This document shows positions 47,270 to 59,599 of a DNA stretch of 64,000 nt, piece by piece. Each line of letters begins with the position of its first letter. The stretch's first letter is position 1. This DNA is from Bemisia tabaci. Its lineage: Eukaryota; Arthropoda; Insecta; Hemiptera; Aleyrodidae. Location of the stretch: the NCBI RefSeq assembly GCF_918797505.1, contig NC_092799.1:15090295-15154294 (forward strand), read 5' to 3'. The position numbers were made by a program, and so were the translations under genes. Below the pieces are notes generated by a model, which was given only the letters and a program-made list of their open reading frames with translations, had not been told where the DNA came from and searched no databases.

Positions 47270-47500
47270 GGGTGTTTTTCCCCTATCTATCCGATTTTAT
47301 ACTTACCAGTCCCTCTGCCATCTATCCTGTTTTATTCCTTATCCATCCCGATTCACAATGATTATTCCCGGATAATTCGTCCATTTCATAAAGTTTAATA
47401 TCCGTTTTATCTCTATCCATCCTGTTTTATACTTATCAGTCCCGATTTTCCTCGCATTATCCCATCACATTACAATTTATCCCGTTTTGTAAGATTTATG
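47270..47500. repeat. Degenerate TATCCATCCCG tandem
   Basis: Loose repeats of TATCCATCCTGTTTTATACT over about 200 bp. No coding. Confidence 0.45.
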
Positions 47501-47770
47501 CTGATTTTGTCGAATTATTACCATTTCTCGGAATTTTAATTTCCCGGGAATATTCAATGACGTTTCCTGATTAGTTAATCAAACGACAATGAGAGAGCAA
47601 ATCAATACAAACGTACACACAAAAAACAGATTATATTCTTTCAATATAGTAAGATAAGATATAGGGGGTTTTCTGTTCGGTGTTTGATCCACTTCAAGAG
47701 AGGGGTCAGTAAGGCAAGGACTGAGTGTAATCTGCGACCTTGATGTTAGCAACTTCCGCGTGGATCTTCC

Positions 47771-47933
47771 CGGTGGCGAAGCGTGAATGATCGACTATCG
47801 ATAACTCCCCATTTGAAACTATGGAAAAGAATCGATTATAAGGTGTAGGTCACGAACACCCTGTCTATCGATCCTTTTTCATAGGTTTAAATGGCAAAGC
47901 AATCGATATATCGCATAGTACGCTACGCTACTG
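47771..47933 (-). mobile_element. MITE A9, reversed
   Basis: CGGTGGCGAAGCGTGAATGA (R arm first) to CTACGCTACTG. Duplication GATCTTCC (47763-47770) and GAACTTCC (47934-47941), 7 of 8. Confidence 0.85.
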
Positions 47934-48147
47934 GAACTTCCCTCCCTCCGTATGATTGATGTGTTCATTCATGTGCATGCGATCATGAGAGCGGCTGCAC
48001 ACCAAGAATCGGAACCATCATCCATCATTCATCCATCGTTGGACGGACGAGAAAACTCCAAAAGAACGTGTCGTTACCCTCCTAGCGCCGAGAGAGCGAA
48101 GCAGTCGATTTCTTTAAACGGGGAAAAAATGCGAATTTAATTCTCAA

Positions 48148-48375
48148 CACTGGGAAAAAAAACACATTGCATCTAGAGTTCAGACTCTTGAAAACATTGA
48201 CAAGAAAAAAGACTCTTGATTCAATCAGATTTAAGCTTGAATCAAAAGGAAATCCGCTCAAATTAAGAGGCTTTGGTTCTTGATTTAAGCTTTAATCTGA
48301 TTGAATCAAGAGTATTTTTTCTTGTCGATGTTTTTAAGAGTCTGGACTCTAGATCCAATGTGTTTTTTTCCAGTG
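48148..48375. mobile_element. MITE C1
   Basis: 228-bp hairpin, CACTGGGAAAAAAAACACAT to TTTTTTTCCAGTG, arms with GAGTTCAGACTCTTGAAAAC and TACTCTTGATTCAATC-like blocks. No duplication recognised. Confidence 0.8.
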
Positions 48376-49408
48376 AAGTTCAAAAGTATTCGAAGCTATC
48401 TATGCTTTATTTTATTCGAGTCGTGAACCCTCGTTTTGATAACCTTAAACTACAACGTTCCAAGTTCCTGATGGATTTTTTGCAGCCACACAAGCCATGA
48501 TACCTAGAAATTTTTTTACATTTTTTATCACAATTGACATGTGCCCATGTGCCCCCCCCCCCCCCCACGTGGTTTCTACATAAGCTATATTTCTGTCGCA
48601 GGCAAATATTCAAATCAGGTGTTTTGTCAAATGTCAAGCGTCAAACATTTTCACTCGGACTAAAATTCTGACTCCCCTGCTGATGTTGAACGAAATAAGT
48701 TTTGTCTCATAGATGGGAATTATTTTTAAAAATATGCATCCTTGCATAGTCGCTGTAATGATTTTTAGCTCAGGGAAGGAAGTTTTTTTCGAACAATGCA
48801 TCATTTTTTAAAATGTAAAGTTTCTACAATTTTGATGGATAAAAATATATGAGGAGCATGGTGAAAAGGAAAGAAAGTTCGCAGTTTGATGAATTCGTAC
48901 TTTCAAAATATTGAAAATTTGAGAGATCTTTTTAAAAACATACAACTTTACTAACATACAACTTTACTAAACATACCTGTTATACTTTCAAAGTTTAAAT
49001 ATCTGCCTAGGAATTTGATAAAATGCCTAATTTAACTATAATGAACAATTTCGTACCATCGATGATGTTCAAACTTCATCAATTTAACGATTAGAATGTA
49101 GGCGGATCATTGCTGAGACTAAACTAGGCAGAACCTCAAGAGAGGTCCCTAAGCCTGCAGTAAAAGTCGTTTTTTGGTAAACATAAGACACTTCAGTCAG
49201 CAAGCGCTATATTTACAGACTTACGAGAAAAAATGTTCAATACTCTCTATATTTTTACGGACCATAATGACGAATACTTTCTACATTTCTAGATCAAAGG
49301 AAATGGTCTTTAAAAAGGAGAATTTTTTGCCTATGAATTTAAAACTGCCCTCAACTACTTCCGTCTCGTTCGTGTGCACGTTTGCGTCCTTTAAATATGT
49401 ATACGTAG
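48376..49408. other. Gene-free stretch
   Basis: AT-rich unique DNA with a poly-C run at about 48551. No feature. Confidence 0.35.
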
Positions 49409-50244
49409 CAGTGGCAAGGCGTGCATAATCGATTATCGATATTTCCTCATTTAGAGCTATTGTAAAGAATCGATTATTAAGGTGTTCCTTGCGAACACCC
49501 TGTTACCGATCCGTTTCCATAGGTTTAATTGGCAGCAGGCCTGCCACATCCCATCTCGGGCCCTGGAAACAGTTTTCTGGCCCGGGCCCCTAGCACAGAG
49601 GGGGGTCCGGGGGGCCTCCCCCGGGAAATTTTTGAAAATTTAAATCTATTTGGACGCATTTTGAAGCTCTTATGATGGAGATTTTCCATCAATTTCTGCA
49701 GAATAATTACCTTTTTTTTTACTTTCAGCACCAAATACTTTCAAATTGTTGCATTCAAAACATCTATAAATTTTTTTTGAGGGGGGCAGATGATACTTTT
49801 CAATTCTAGGGGGAGCCGGGCCCCCCTGGACTCCCCTTTCGTACGTCTATGGTAAGGGAGTTGAGCCATTGAAGTCGAGGATGCCCAGACAGGAGCCTCT
49901 TAGCATCCGACAACGGAAGAAAATGAAACGCAGTTACTAAAAATATCATTCTACATATACTCAAAATCTTGAAAATAGATAGAAATCTCTAAAAAAGTAA
50001 GAAAAATTTTATAGTGCCCTAGCGTGTTTTTGAAACTTTATTCACCTTTTGCGGAATTTTTAGGGTAATTTTTTCACTTTTCCTTACGAGACAAGGGTTA
50101 CACATGAATTCGTAGTGGTTTGTCACCTGCGTCACGGGCCCCTCCAGGGCCCGGGCCCCGGTACCAAGGACCCAGTATCCCCCCCCTTGTGGCGGGCCTG
50201 ATTGGCAGATCAATCGATATATCGCAAAGCACGCCAGGCCACTG
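49409..50244 (-). mobile_element. MITE A10, split by element E
   Basis: R arm first (CAGTGGCAAGGCGTGCATAA) and CGCCAGGCCACTG last. Duplication ATACGTAG (49401-49408) and ATACGTAT (50245-50252), 7 of 8. E is inserted in the right arm. Confidence 0.88.
49536..50200. mobile_element. Element E, hAT-type, nested
   Basis: 665 bp, CAGGCCTGCCAC to GTGGCGGGCCTG. Perfect duplication ATTGGCAG (49528-49535 and 50201-50208). GC-rich near both ends, no transposase. Younger than A10. Confidence 0.92.
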
Positions 50245-51168
50245 ATACGTATGCAAGTTTTTGATATCACTTTACGTAGATTGTATAACCAGCCGCCTTT
50301 CCTAGCCTTTGCAGTTGTTTTGGGCCGAATCGTGAGTTAATCAAGCTTTCCCCTTTTTTTCGTTAAAAAAAATCTAGGTTATTTTGGAGTGAGACTAGTT
50401 CCAATTTTGCAATTTTGCTTCTATGCGGAGTTTTTTTAGGACTTTTTGTTATTAGATTAATGGAGGTTTTCTTTTCAGTCATTTTTAATCGTATATAGGC
50501 GATCTGACCTTTAGAGCCTTTGTTGTTTTTTTATTGAGGACGCCTCCGTGACGTTGTTTTAGTGCGATGACGAAAGAAGATTACAAAAATACTCAATAAA
50601 AAAAATGAATTGCTACTGACGTAGCAAGTGTTTTAATGAGTTCCACAGTACACATCGCGTGTACCAGTCATGGTGACAAGTGAAAAGGTGGGATATTGGT
50701 GACAAAAAATAATCTTTTCAACCTCTACTTTACAAGTGCTTTCTCTTGGGTAACCCTCGTTATTCGTAGAGGATAAGAACTTAAAATATGGTTAGCCTTT
50801 TACAGAACCTTTCAATGCGTGATGAACAATTGAAATTTGTAGTCGCGCTATTCTGCGAATACGTCATATTATGCTTCCATGAAGTTACTGAACTTATTGT
50901 TGCACTGCTGCAGAGTTGCTCAATGAAACTCACTTGCGAATGAGTCAGCTAAAAAGCTTAAAAAGCTTGATGAGCTACATTCTTTGGAATATTAAGGCTG
51001 ACAGTGTCACGATAAAAACGCTAGTACTTTCTGCATCGACACATTAGGCAACCCTGCAATTACGTTAAACTATTCGGGCTCCACGGATGTCCGTGTTGCA
51101 TACACATGACAGTGAAGGCGTTTTGACTCTCCAAGCACTCACCGTTTCATTCGCAACCCGCGGCGCGG

Positions 51169-51406
51169 CGCACAGTGGAACGAGTCAATGGGAGGGGTCG
51201 GACAATATTTGGAAAGTTTAAAAGCTCATAAGTCCGTTCATATAAAATTTTGAGGTTTTAAAAGTTGTTCCATTGGTTTCCTCGTAAAATTCTCTTCTAC
51301 AAGCACCCCTTTATATTCAAAATGTGACGAAATAAACATAATAATTTGCAGTTTCAGTCAAAAATTTCATATCCGACCTCTCTAATTGATTCGCTCCACT
51401 GTGCGC
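51169..51406. mobile_element. MITE I4
   Basis: 238 bp, CGCACAGTGGAACGAGTCAA to CCACTGTGCG. Inserted in U2. Confidence 0.75.
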
Positions 51407-51589
51407 CTTAGGCCTTTCCATTTCATTGTTTCATGGACAAAGGAACGTAACGCCTCTCAAAGGTTGGAAAATGTATTCAAGTAATTCACTTTTTCACATC
51501 GTTGTACCAGTTAAATTTTTCCCAGATATTTCTCTCATTTTTGCATAAAATCTAAGGAAAAATCATTGAAATTGAATAAAAGCATATAT

Positions 51590-51754
51590 CTTCATTAATA
51601 TGAAATGTCGATGTTTTAAAAGAAGTTTCATTGGTCGTAAAATTATCTTCTTTTAGCACCCCTTTAATATTCAAAATGTGACGAAATAAACATCTAAATT
51701 TGCAGTTTAAGAATTTCATGCTCGACTTTTTTTAAAGATTCGTTCCACTGTGCG
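51590..51754. mobile_element. Partial MITE I5
   Basis: Only the right two thirds: AAAATGTGACGAAATAAACA to TTCCACTGTGCG. Confidence 0.65.
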
Positions 51755-51830
51755 GCAGCGGCGGGTAGAAGTCTTAGAAGGATTTAAAGAGGCAAAGTGC
51801 CTGCAAATCTTCGTTTATACGACACATACA

Positions 51831-53569
51831 TTTCTTAGGTAGGAATAGTTGCACACAGGCGTCCGTAGGGTGTGAGTATAGTTTGTGCTTCAGTTTTGTT
51901 ATCTTGATGTGCTGAGCATGATTTTTGGACTCTCAAAGAAGATACTAACAGCCTACTTTTGTTTAATCAGGATTGATTCTTCAGAATCTATCTGAATCGG
52001 CTGGCGAGGAACAATTTAATTCAAAGATCGGGTCTACAGAATCGATCTTCTGAATGATCGATTTGATTATTTTGATTTTTCCTGGCAATCTAAAATTTCA
52101 AAATTAACCGATCGAGAGTACCCAAATTATCATCGTGAGACGATCCACTCAATCCCTGACGAATAGAAAGAATTGGATTGATTGGGGTCTCTCATGAGAA
52201 AGAAAGGAATATTTGCTATAAATCATACGTAACTTTCTCTCTAACACATTATAATCCAAATTAACTGATTAAAACGCAAAAATTATGGGCGAAGAATCGA
52301 TCTTGTAAAAGATCGTTGTGCCAGAATCCATTCGATATTTTCAACTGTCATGGATCGCGCATTTCCTTGATGTGATACTTACTTGCAATTGAATCTCAGT
52401 AAGTAAAACGAATCAGGTTGCTACACGAGTCAACGAAACGCCTCATCAACAGATACTGTTGGATTTTACTGCTTGATTTTATTGCTCGTATTTTTTTTCT
52501 TTAAACTTTTAATGACTTTTTTTTGACTGGAGTGAACACGAGGCTGATAGGTGAAAGTGTTCAATAAATTAATGTGATGGTATATTTTAAGATTTCATTT
52601 CTGATGTTGCAAAATGCACAAGAAAAAAGGAGTTCGAGAAAAATCGTAGAAATAGAGTTGACGTCAAAGAATGTACTCATGCTCCCAAAAGTTTTGAAAT
52701 ATGAGCGAAAGCGATTTATTTTTAGACAAACCTTTTTTCTCTGACGGTTAGAAACTTTAAAACAATGATAAAAAATGAAGCGTGAGGGGAAAATTCATCC
52801 TTTTTCGTGGAATTACCGGTTATTTTTTCACCGTTACCAGGGAAAAGTCACTAATACGATAGGTTTGTGGCACGGAAAAGATACAAAAAAGTACACAGAT
52901 ATGCTGTGCCTCGGTGAAATCGCACGAAAACAACTATGAGCTCATTGAAAAGACTAAGGTACCAAAAGGTACGCGATCTGCGAACTTTATCACGCTTTTT
53001 CAAATTTTCCAGCCCCGCGGACGTTTATTCTTGGTAAACGGCGACCAGGTTTACAAAGGGAAAGACACAAAAAACTATCCTCTATAAACAAACTACACGG
53101 AAAAACAGGATAGTCGTCACAGGCAGCAGCTGGTTTTGACAATTATCCGATTTTTTTTCCGTGCATCTCGGAAATTTGTGGGTACTTTTTTACGTAAGTT
53201 TCCAAGTTCTCGTTTCGGCAAAAAAAAAAGAAAAAAAATAAGGAGAAAACAAACACTTGAAACCTACTGAAACCATCTGAGAAAAAAATGTTACTGCCTG
53301 CGGCTGGTTGTGACGAATTTCCAATTTTTCCGTGCATCTCGGATATTTGTTTATCGACGGTGTAAGTCGGCAATCACATCTCGCTTGCAGTGTCTGAAAA
53401 TCTCCGCCTCTATGTTATTCTTTTAAATGAGAACAAATTGACATCATTCCTTGAAGTATTTGCAGAATTTTCTGCGCACAGTGAAGAAAAATCACGGCAG
53501 TTTTAAAGAATTGCCGTTGAGTAGTTTCGTTTAAAAAATAAAGTATGACAGCCCAAGTAGCAGAGCTAA
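51831..53569. other. Gene-free stretch
   Basis: AT-rich. Two direct copies of TTTTCCGTGCATCTCGG with a following ATTTGT stand near 53155 and 53325. No coding signal. Confidence 0.35.
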
Positions 53570-53760
53570 ATTGACAGTATATAAACGAAGTTTAACCGTT
53601 ATATAAAGAGCGCATTTATATAAAGAATGTATAATCAAAGTATAACGATTATACAAAATATATATAAAGAGCGTGTTTATATAAAAGATGTGTAACTGAA
53701 GTATAACGTTTATATAAAACATTTTTACGAATAACTCTTATATAAACTAATTATAAAGGT
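53570..53760. repeat. Degenerate TATATAAAGAGCG tandem
   Basis: Units of about 60 bp with TTATATAAAGAGCGC and GTATAACG occur two to three times. Confidence 0.55.
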
Positions 53761-54080
53761 TATTTGCGCATTTTACAAAATTATTTGATTAATAACGGTT
53801 AGGAGACGGCGGTTTCCTTTGAACATTCCGTTACTTAACCGTTATATGACTCGTGTACTTTCGTTAAATTTTTGTTTATATAAATCTGCTACTAGGGAGG
53901 AATTCTGCGACACGTCGCAAGTCGAGTTATGTGATTGTCGACCTACACCGTCGATGTACTTCTTCACGTAAGATTTTGATTGATTTACAGCTCTTGTCTC
54001 GGCTTAAAAAGAAATAAGATGGAATCAAACACGTGAAAGTGACTGAGACCGTACACGCGAAAAATGTTACTCCTTTGCGT

Positions 54081-54186
54081 AGAACTTCATTCGATCAGAG
54101 ATCTTCTCTTAGAACTTCATTCGATTAGAGATCTTCTCTTAGAACTTCATTCGATCAGAGATCTTCTCTTAGAACTTCATTCGATC
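54081..54186 (+). repeat. 30-bp tandem repeat, 3.5 copies
   Basis: Units AGAACTTCATTCGATCAGAG plus ATCTTCTCTT, with one C/T change in the second. It reads open in frame (LHSIRDLLLE), but no start, promoter or homologous context supports a gene. Confidence 0.85.
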
Positions 54187-54867
54187 TTTCACGTATTCAA
54201 GACGAATAAAGTATCGAATACGCGAAGCAATGAGAACCCAACCACGTCATTCCTTGGGCCGAGTGTATGGATTCGTATAATTGAATGGACGGAATGATGA
54301 GCAAATCCACACCGGTGACGTTGGTGATGGGATTTCTGTTTACAAGCCTCGGTTCGGTAGGTCATCGTCATTCATGACGTCATCAATGATGGGGCTCATG
54401 ATAATCCTCACGGACTGAACAAAAAAAGCATTTGCAGTGTTGCTGAATCAGCTAAAGCCTCCATTTGGAACGATGTTTCAACGATCGTGGTCATGTGAAA
54501 GTGGAATTTTGGAACATTGAAGAATGATACATTGATACATCCCTCGTTAAAATAATGCATCATCATGATGTTCAAATGATCATCATGATTTTCAAATGAT
54601 CATCTGAAGTACGAGAAGCTCTTCAATTATCGGGACAGTTTTGCCGGATTGAGATGATGAGTCGAAGGTGAGCTCCTTTACTACAGACTATCCAAAAGTA
54701 ACGAAACGCTCAGTTCCGTTCGTTCCGTTTCGTTTCAGTCTCAGCGTGAAGTTTGAAATAAATGCCGATTTTTTCATTCGATTCTTGTTGGTCCAATCGC
54801 CCCCGGCCAGAGAGAAATTGGACAAATGAGACAAATCTCTCCATTTTTTTTTTTGGTCGTTCTTTTG

Positions 54868-54960
54868 CCAAAGCGGGCCTAAGAAGAGGGCGAAGCGCCC
54901 TCTGAGGGTTGGGCCGCGTGGCGGCCAGGGGGCATAGTCCCCTAATAATTTCCAAGGAGG
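54868..54960 (-). repeat. GC-rich repeat Q2
   Basis: Complement of the Q1 theme: GAGGGCGAAGCGCCCTCTGA and GGCCGCGTGGCGGCCAGGGG. Confidence 0.55.
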
Positions 54961-55089
54961 GTTAAAGGTTGCGTTACATAGCGATTCAAGGTGGGAGGTG
55001 GTGGGGGTCAAAAATGCCGAAAAAGTGGGTTTCCTAATTTATGAACGCTCTGAAACTTATCTTTAACCTCTCCTGATTACGTTCCTTAG

Positions 55090-55190
55090 CAGTGGCGATT
55101 TTGCAAATCGGCAACACTGTTTTTCCTCCATTTAAATCTATTGAAAATATCGATTTTAGGAGAGACAAGCTGCCTCACTAAGAATCGATT
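55090..55190. mobile_element. Foldback F3, left half
   Basis: CAGTGGCGATTTTGCAAATC with GGCAACACTG, then CCATTTAAATCTATTG and ATCGATT. The right arm is missing. Confidence 0.5.
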
Positions 55191-55765
55191 GTATCTCTGG
55201 ATTGTACTAAATTTCTGATCTACGCGAGCATACTTCAGATGGATAGCCAGAAGAGGACTCAATCCCCCGAGTGATTTCATCTCGTGCCGCACACGTAATT
55301 TCCCGGAGTTTCGCCTCGGTTTGGCAACCTCGCGCTCAAAGCCAAGCCGAGCCCTCATGCCCTAATTTCTTCACGAGCGCCAAGGTTAAGATCCCTTTTT
55401 TACGCTGAATTTTTCCTTTTTTGCGCTTTTCTCTCCTCCCCCCCATAGCCCCCCGCCCTGCTCCACCCGCGCCTTCACTCGGCCCCCGGAAAAATACCTA
55501 CTTGACGAGAACACTGTTCGATATCATCAAAGCTGCCTCTCTCCTCCCCCCCCCCCGTCGGCGCGCGCGCCCCCCGCGAATATTCCCCGTCTTCTGTTTC
55601 CGCTTGTCTGCATCCCGGGGTTTTAATCTCGAGGATTTAGCAACTTTCGAGATCCCTGTAATGAACCGCGGGTTTGCGCGGCAATACGAAGATGGGGCCG
55701 CAGTTGCCGCGTGGTCTTGCGAATTTGAATTTTTTAACGGGGTCGATAAGAGACCGAAATTTGGA

Positions 55766-56150
55766 CTACATACATACATGTATGTCGCTTTATAGCACAC
55801 CTTGGGCCCTGGCGCTCTGCGACACCTAACCTCCACTGCCACCTGTCAGTCCACAACCCTTCGGATATCGAGCACCTTGACATTTCATCTTCAATCCTAT
55901 CCCTCCGACTTCTCATTGGGCTCCCTCTGCGACTTCTCCCAGGAGGAACCTAATGAAGACCTTCTTCGGCAACCTGTCTGCTGCCTTTCACTGAACATGA
56001 CCGAACCAAATTAGTTGTTATACACGTCTGTGTATTATGCCCGATGGTCTGTTTGGCATGTATGATCTTCTGTATCATTTCATTTCTGACGCGATCTTCT
56101 CTGGAAATACCGACGGATCTACGCCAGAAGTCCATCTCTGTTGCTCCTGA
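55766..56150 (-). pseudogene. Diverged RTE 3' relic
   Basis: Read on the minus strand, the sequence gives MDFWRRSVGISREDRVRNEM, then, after a gap and frame change, EDEMSRCSISEGLWTDRWQW and RLGVAERQ. These match residues near 870-910 and 950-984 of the intact ORF2. The tail after AAAGCGA is (CATA)n, not (TA)n. It is a second, older RTE subfamily, truncated and internally deleted. Confidence 0.75.
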
Positions 56151-56159
56151 AACCTCCCT

Positions 56160-56729
56160 AAATCTACATCTACATCCAACCCTAAATATTTGTTAACATT
56201 GCAGCTTCCAATTTGTCGACCATCGTCTAATTTTTTTTAAAATTTTTTTTAATGTTTTATCACATAAACGACTTATAATAATATAAATTCATGAATAATA
56301 TCTTAATATACAGTCTCAGTCTAAAATAGATTATATACTGATATTAGCAGCTGCTGATAAAAGCTAGATGTCGATGGACATTTGAATTATGATACAGCTT
56401 ATCAATAAGAAATAATCAATAATTTATAATGGGACTACTGTAACTCTCATAGAGTTAAAAGAACTGCTTTGTTCTGTAAAATCGCGAGAATTTACATTAC
56501 AATATAAAAGCAGCATCAAAGAAAACTCAATGGGAAAAAATTTGATGCAATTGCTATTCAACGTATGTAGTGAGGATTTGAAACCTCCTGCTTAAAATCT
56601 TCCTCCTGAAAAATTAAATCCCATCTGGTCTCAATTGAAAAAATTTAAATAATTTAAATTTAAATAACAACGTTGATTGAGACCTGAGATTAGTTTCCTA
56701 TGCAGATAGGTCCTTTCATGAATGGAGCC
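56160..56729. other. AT-rich stretch
   Basis: Poly-A/T-rich DNA next to the RTE relic. No feature. Confidence 0.35.
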
Positions 56730-56878
56730 CAGTGGTGATTCCTGCAAGTTGGCAACTCTGCTTTCTCCACTTAAATGTATGTAAAAAAATCGATTCTAAG
56801 TGAGGCTGTCTCGCTCAGAATCGATATGTGTTAAATAGATTCAAGAGTATTAACAGTGTTGCTAACTTGCTAGAATCG
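56730..56878. mobile_element. Foldback F2
   Basis: CAGTGGTGATTCCTGCAAGT to GCTAGAATCGTTACTG, with AATCGATTCTAAGTGAGG in the centre. Flanks ATGGAGCC and GATGAGCC match only in part. Confidence 0.65.
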
Positions 56879-56889
56879 TTACTGGATGA

Positions 56890-58284
56890 GCCAGGATCAG
56901 GCGTTCCTCGTTTCAAAATGAAGGCCAATTTGAACGTGACAAAGTTGAGCAGACATGCACTTAAATTGATTCGGAGGAAAGTCATGGTATTTCACCGCAA
57001 CTGCAGTTTCAAACACGCGCCGGCACGAAAATTCACTTCGTTTTTTGTTAAAAAAGCAATTACTCTGAAAGGAATGCCTATACCGTGTACGGCAGTGGCT
57101 ATAAAAAATGAGAACTAGCGAGCTAAAAGCTCTGTGGGGCTCTTGAAAAATCCAGGGTAAAAAGTTTCGTGTGAGAGTATTGACTCTTTCGATTTATGTT
57201 CAATTATGAGATTAAATTGGGTTTTTTACAAAAAATCGGATCGACAGGAATTTAAACTAAGTTTTAAGAAAGTATAATTAAAGTTTGAAGTTAATCAGCT
57301 AAAAAATCAATTTTTAACATTGCTCTCCCGCTAGACAGTGCCAGACTAGCTGTTTGGTCATAATATCAAAAATGGTGCCATTTCCAGCCTCCATGATCTG
57401 ACGATCTCTATCATTACGGCCCCAATACTTTCTAGAAATTCCTGCTGGACCTCTCAAAAAAGATACCTCCGTTGCTCTTGGCATACACAGTTAAATATGC
57501 CAACGTTTGTAGTTACCTTGTGTAACTTCAAGTTTTTTTTATTTCCACCGAGGTTGCAAATTTTCAACCAAAGATTTGACCAAAGAAAACTGGGCAAAAA
57601 TTTTACTTGCGCATTAAGGCTACTGTGTGTTCGTTTTCCCATACTAACACAAAATATGGGGTTTTCTGACTGTGTATCCTATGTCCGTTTTTTCAGCTGC
57701 CAAAATTTACATCCAAACGTTAAAAATACTTTACACCACAACAATGTCAAGTCGCCTCTTCCTTACATTCTTGTTGTAAAATCCATCTCAATTTTGAGAT
57801 GTCGCAGAACATTCCACGGCTGTAAAAAACGGTGAAAAATGTTGCGCCTTTGCCATTTGTAAGTCGTCAACGAATATCGATTCGCGAGATAACAACGCAC
57901 AGGGGACGACGACAGCCTTGAGAACTCCGCCAAAATCCCATTTCCTGTGTTTCGGAGTCCGCAGCCGCGGGTGATGAACAAAGGTTTTCATTGCTTCGAC
58001 AGAATTTGCTCCAGGGTTGCGGGATTTCGCTGTTGAATCCAGTAGGCAGAACGGCTTGACAGACTTTGCTCTGTGAAGACAAATTTTGAAATAGCTGATA
58101 TTTCACTTTGCCTCCTGAAATTTGGATTTAAATCGTTCCTCGTGATTTCTCCCGATTTTCCGGGTTACCAGCCCGCTCGATGTCCATTCTGATCGACATT
58201 AATGAAGAAAATATATTTACGAAGGTTTGAGGTTGAAGGTTTAAGGATAACTTCCCTTCCGAAGCCGAGCGACACCTCATTTAC
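56890..58284. other. Gene-free stretch
   Basis: Unique DNA. Frames up to 112 codons but no domain, promoter or splice context. Confidence 0.35.
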
Positions 58285-58286
58285 AG

Positions 58287-58520
58287 CACATAGTGGAGTG
58301 TTGCGGGTTTACTCAATTACGCCTCGTGTCATTGTGCCTTCAATTTTGCAGACGCAACCCGGGCATCCATCAAGTACGATTAGTTGTATCTCTGCGCCGC
58401 CCCAACGCGAGTCCTTTTCCTTACTCTATTCCCATATTTTGATTGTTTCAGTTGGTATTTTTTGTAGCAGTGCTTCAAAGACTACGAGAGAAACACAGCC
58501 GAAGATAGAAAATATGTAAT
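58287..58520 (+). repeat. Repeat P3, longest unit
   Basis: Aligns with 16880-17110 from GTGTTGCGGG through GCCTTCAATTTTGCAGACGC to AACACAGCCGAAGA, so the family unit is about 230 bp. Confidence 0.65.
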
Positions 58521-58665
58521 CCATCCTCTTTTTTTTAAAAAAAAAAAAATTTTAGTCCTGAATGTAAGCGACACCTTAGTAGCAATTTTTAACCTTAAAA
58601 TGTTCATCGTGTGTCCGGAAAATCAGCACGTGAACATACAGAACATAGCCTATATTGCTGTTTTG

Positions 58666-58943
58666 CCTGCGGTCTGATAGTTGAAATTAGTAGACAAAGC
58701 TATAGACAAAGAACGCAAAAAGGATATGAAGGGATCTTGTTAGTGGAAGCGGGGGGTTGCAATGGACAAAAGATTTAGGTGATAGACTAACTAACGGCAA
58801 CCCACGAGGGACCTTATAGTTTGTCCTTAATTTTCTCCCTTTATCTATAAGAACCACCCACTTCTACCAATAGCATCGCTCCATACTTCTTATGTCTTCT
58901 TTGTCTATCACTCTATCGATCAGTTTCAACAATCAGTCCGCAG
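58666..58943. mobile_element. Repeat J3
   Basis: CTGCGGTCTGATAGTTGAAA to TTTCAACAATCAGTCCGCAG. About 278 bp, the most complete J copy. Confidence 0.72.
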
Positions 58944-59114
58944 ATAAGAAATGAAAAAGGCGCATTTAATATAGCCGGAACCAAATTTCCTCGATTTTCA
59001 GTCAACTGAACGATATCTGAGAGTATTTTGGATGATTGATGACAATCTCACTCGAAGCACGGAGGATTCGTTCGATAAAATTTTCCTCTCAGACGCTACG
59101 ACGACTCTTCGTAG

Positions 59115-59283
59115 CAGTGGCGTGGCATGGCGTGCTTTGCGATCTATCGACATTTCGCCATTTGGAGCTATGGTAAATAATCGATTATTAAGGTGTTTAC
59201 TGTGAACACCCTGTTTATCGATACTTTTAAATAAGTTTAAATGACCGATCAATCGATATATCGCAAAGCATGCCACGCCATTG
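59115..59283. mobile_element. MITE A11
   Basis: CAGTGGCGTGGCATGGCGTG to CACGCCATTG. Duplication CTTCGTAG (59107-59114) and TTTCGTAG (59284-59291), 7 of 8. The left arm is an L outer part fused to an R inner part. Confidence 0.87.
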
Positions 59284-59434
59284 TTTCGTAGGGCCATTTC
59301 CTCAAAAAAATTCTTTTTTGCACTTACTGCCCCATTCGGTATCGTCTAAACTCGTGCACTGTCAGGTGATCCATTATGGCAACCCGCCAATGAGCCGAAA
59401 CAAGCCACTTGCTCCCCGAAAAATCGGTCCCTCC

Positions 59435-59599
59435 CAGTGGCGTGGCGTGAATTGCGACATATCGATTGTCAAGCCATTTAAATCTATGGAAAAGGATCGA
59501 TAAACAGGATGTTCGCAGCGAACACATTAATAATCGATTCTTTACCATAGGTTTAAATGGCATAACAATCGATACGTCGCAATCAACGCCACTTGACTG
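59435..59599. mobile_element. MITE A12
   Basis: CAGTGGCGTGGCGTGAATTG to CGCCACTTGACTG. Duplication GTCCCTCC (59427-59434) and GTCCCCCC (59600-59607), 7 of 8. Both arms of the L type. Confidence 0.87.

Larger units (their letters stand above)
50985..51830 (+). repeat. Segment U2 with nested I4
   Basis: Paralogue of U1 (31890-32600). The match is interrupted by I4 at 51169-51406 and then a partial I5 ending at 51754. Confidence 0.5.
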
